7,818 nucleotides of DNA from Nitrospirota bacterium (GTDB lineage Bacteria > Nitrospirota > Nitrospiria > Nitrospirales > UBA8639). A program made the position numbers and the translations under genes. The notes beneath the pieces are model-generated. The model was given only the letters and a program-made list of their open reading frames with translations. It searched no databases and was not told where the DNA came from. The stretch is taken from positions 1 to 7,818 of the forward strand of contig QIDY01000393.1 of NCBI GenBank assembly GCA_003228495.1, written 5' to 3'. This document shows positions 6,675-7,818 of this stretch, one piece after another. Positions within the stretch are counted from its first letter, which is position 1. Each line of letters starts with the position of its first letter.

Positions 6675-6758
6675 CTGAAGATTGAAGGCTATCACTCATA
6701 AGACCCGAAATGTCGGATGATGACGCATGATCGGCCCCTAAAAGCCTTCAGCCTTCAG
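6675..6758 (-). repeat. Long-range inverted repeat between binding-protein and permease genes
   Basis: On the minus strand the arm 6758-6743 pairs with 6690-6675 over 16 positions. There are 14 Watson-Crick pairs, one G-U pair and one mismatch, with 52 nt between the arms. The first arm overlaps the last codons of the binding-protein gene. Hairpins in this position often protect upstream mRNA or reduce read-through, so that binding protein exceeds permease. No T-run follows, so it is not a classic terminator. The rest of 6603-6737 holds no gene. Confidence 0.45.
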
Positions 6759-7818
6759 TCTATCCACCGCGAATTCAACTTGCTTGGCTATCGGAGGTTG
6801 GATTGTTGCCGATTCCGTCCACCGAATATGTTCTAGGCCATCGTAATTGCCGTCGGATTTGAGTGTATAGCCCTGAATGGCCCTGGTTGAAAGGGTAAAA
6901 TGATCTTCGTACCAGAGGGGCACATATGGCAGGGTGTCTAATAGGCGCGCTTGTAGTGCTCGATAGAGCGTTTGTTGTTGAATATGTTCGGACGTGTGTT
7001 CCGCTTCCGCAATGAGTCGGTCGGTTATCGGGTCGGCGTAGCGCCCGCGATTGGCCCCAAGCGGGGGAATGGCTTGGCTATGAAACACATGTCGAAAGAT
7101 ATCCGGGGTTTTGAGCCCGACCCAGGCCAGGCTATACATCTGAAAACGTCCGGTTTTGATATCCCCATAAAAGGTGCCCCAGTCGTGGCTGTGAATAGAT
7201 ACGTCAATGCCAACCTGCTGGAGATGATCTTGAATGATCGTGGCTAATCGTAACCGAAACGGGTCCGTCGAGGTTTTATAGATGAGGGATGGCCGTCGCG
7301 TACTATTGAATCCCGCTTGTTGTAACAGCGCCCTCGCTTGTGGTGGATCATAGCGATAACCTTCTAATTGGGAAGTTCCTAACCAATGGTTTGGGGGGAA
7401 GAGGGCCTGAGCCGGTCGGGCTCGACCTCCCAGGGCGAATTGGATGATCTGTTCACGGTTGATGGCGTGGGCGATGGCTGGGCGATGGCCTTCCGTACCA
7501 AATCCTGGCCCACAACCGGATCCTGATGATTGAAGCCGAGATAGGCAAAATTTGATCCTTGTTGTTGTCGTAACAAAATGAACGGCTGCTTGGAGAGATA
7601 GGACACTAATTCCGGCGGAAGATCATTTTGGAGGAGATGAATTTCGCCGGCTAATAGCTTCAGTGTTCGCACCGTTGGGTCGGGTATCTTCAAAAATTCA
7701 ATGAGTTGGCTGTCTTTTCGGCGTTTAAGGATGAGACGCGTATCATCGGGTCTTTCCTGCAGAATAAACGGACCACTGCCAATGGGATGGTCATGGAAAG
7801 GATGGATTGCGGCAATAA
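6738..7818 (-). pseudogene. Peptide-type ABC solute-binding protein (SBP_bac_5), frameshifted; N-terminus outside window
   Basis: Read from the right edge, the first frame gives HPIGSGPFIL, a typical SBP_bac_5 block. It continues through LKLLAGEIHLL and SNFAYLGFNHQDP to VRKAIA near 7480-7500, then runs out of family and stops at a TAG at 7379-7381. The other frame picks up AIAHAINREQIIQFALGG (from about 7478 downward), PPNHW, LLQQAGF, FQMYSLAWVGL, PPLGANRGRYADP and LPYVPLWYEDHF, ending at TAG 6738-6740. Joined, they give a normal C-terminal two thirds of a periplasmic peptide-binding protein that delivers solute to the two permeases downstream. The break is an exact 11-bp tandem duplication at 7468-7489. 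Loss of one copy restores the frame and the motif VRKAIAHAINRE. Both parts look otherwise well preserved, so the mutation is recent, reversible, or an assembly artefact. Family call is sure; substrate is unknown. Confidence 0.88.
7468..7489. repeat. 11-bp tandem duplication causing the frameshift
   Basis: TGGGCGATGGC occurs twice in direct contact (7468-7478 and 7479-7489). A third GATGGC lies just before it at 7461-7466, giving the short homology needed for replication slippage. Eleven is not a multiple of three, so the second copy shifts the reading frame of the binding-protein gene. Confidence 0.95.

Noticed and set aside
6738..7139. Separate 133-aa gene on the minus strand
   Set aside because: The frame stays open well upstream of the Met and encodes matching SBP_bac_5 sequence, so this is the 3' part of the frameshifted binding-protein gene.
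7379..7693. Separate 104-aa gene on the minus strand
   Set aside because: The start would be a TTG inside an already open frame that runs to the window edge, and its last 36 or so residues are out-of-frame translation after the duplication.

Overview
The window (7818 bp, roughly balanced GC by eye) looks like chromosomal DNA of a Gram-negative or diderm bacterium. Several products carry Sec signal peptides, one has an outer-membrane-type lipoprotein signal, and the redox proteins are periplasmic. The combination of a large multicopper-oxidase-like protein, an amicyanin-like copper protein and a Tll0287-like (DUF3365) haem c protein would fit a chemolithotroph such as a Nitrospira-type nitrifier. 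That assignment rests on impression and is weak. No phage, insertion-sequence transposase, CRISPR, tRNA or rRNA is visible.

Left half, plus strand (1-4579): (i) the C-terminal part of a large multicopper-oxidase-family protein, open at the left edge, closed by a strong intrinsic terminator (1794-1829); (ii) a Sel1-repeat lipoprotein (1902-2705); (iii) a secreted protein with a complete type 1 copper ligand set (His, Cys-x2-His-x2-Met) joined to a carboxypeptidase-regulatory-like beta domain (2904-3824), with a good -10 box and ribosome binding site; (iv) a secreted or lipid-anchored single-haem c protein of the Tll0287/DUF3365 family (3971-4579). Together they form a periplasmic copper/haem neighbourhood that could take part in electron transfer or copper handling. 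The shared location is seen; the joint function is inference.

Middle (4580-4869): a 290-bp gap between convergent transcription units. It holds a 14-bp GC-rich palindrome and a 36-bp inverted-repeat unit that looks like a REP/MITE relic or a terminator.

Right half, minus strand (4870-7818): an oligopeptide/dipeptide-type (PepT family) ABC importer read right to left: solute-binding protein (N-terminus beyond the window), DppB/OppB-like permease, DppC/OppC-like permease (ATGA overlap). No ATPase gene follows. The binding-protein gene is broken by an exact 11-bp tandem duplication (7468-7478 and 7479-7489). Removing one copy restores one reading frame and the family motif VRKAIAHAINRE. This is the clearest anomaly in the window. 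A second notable point is that the multicopper-oxidase-like protein holds two related cupredoxin units in which the usual copper-binding histidines appear largely lost.
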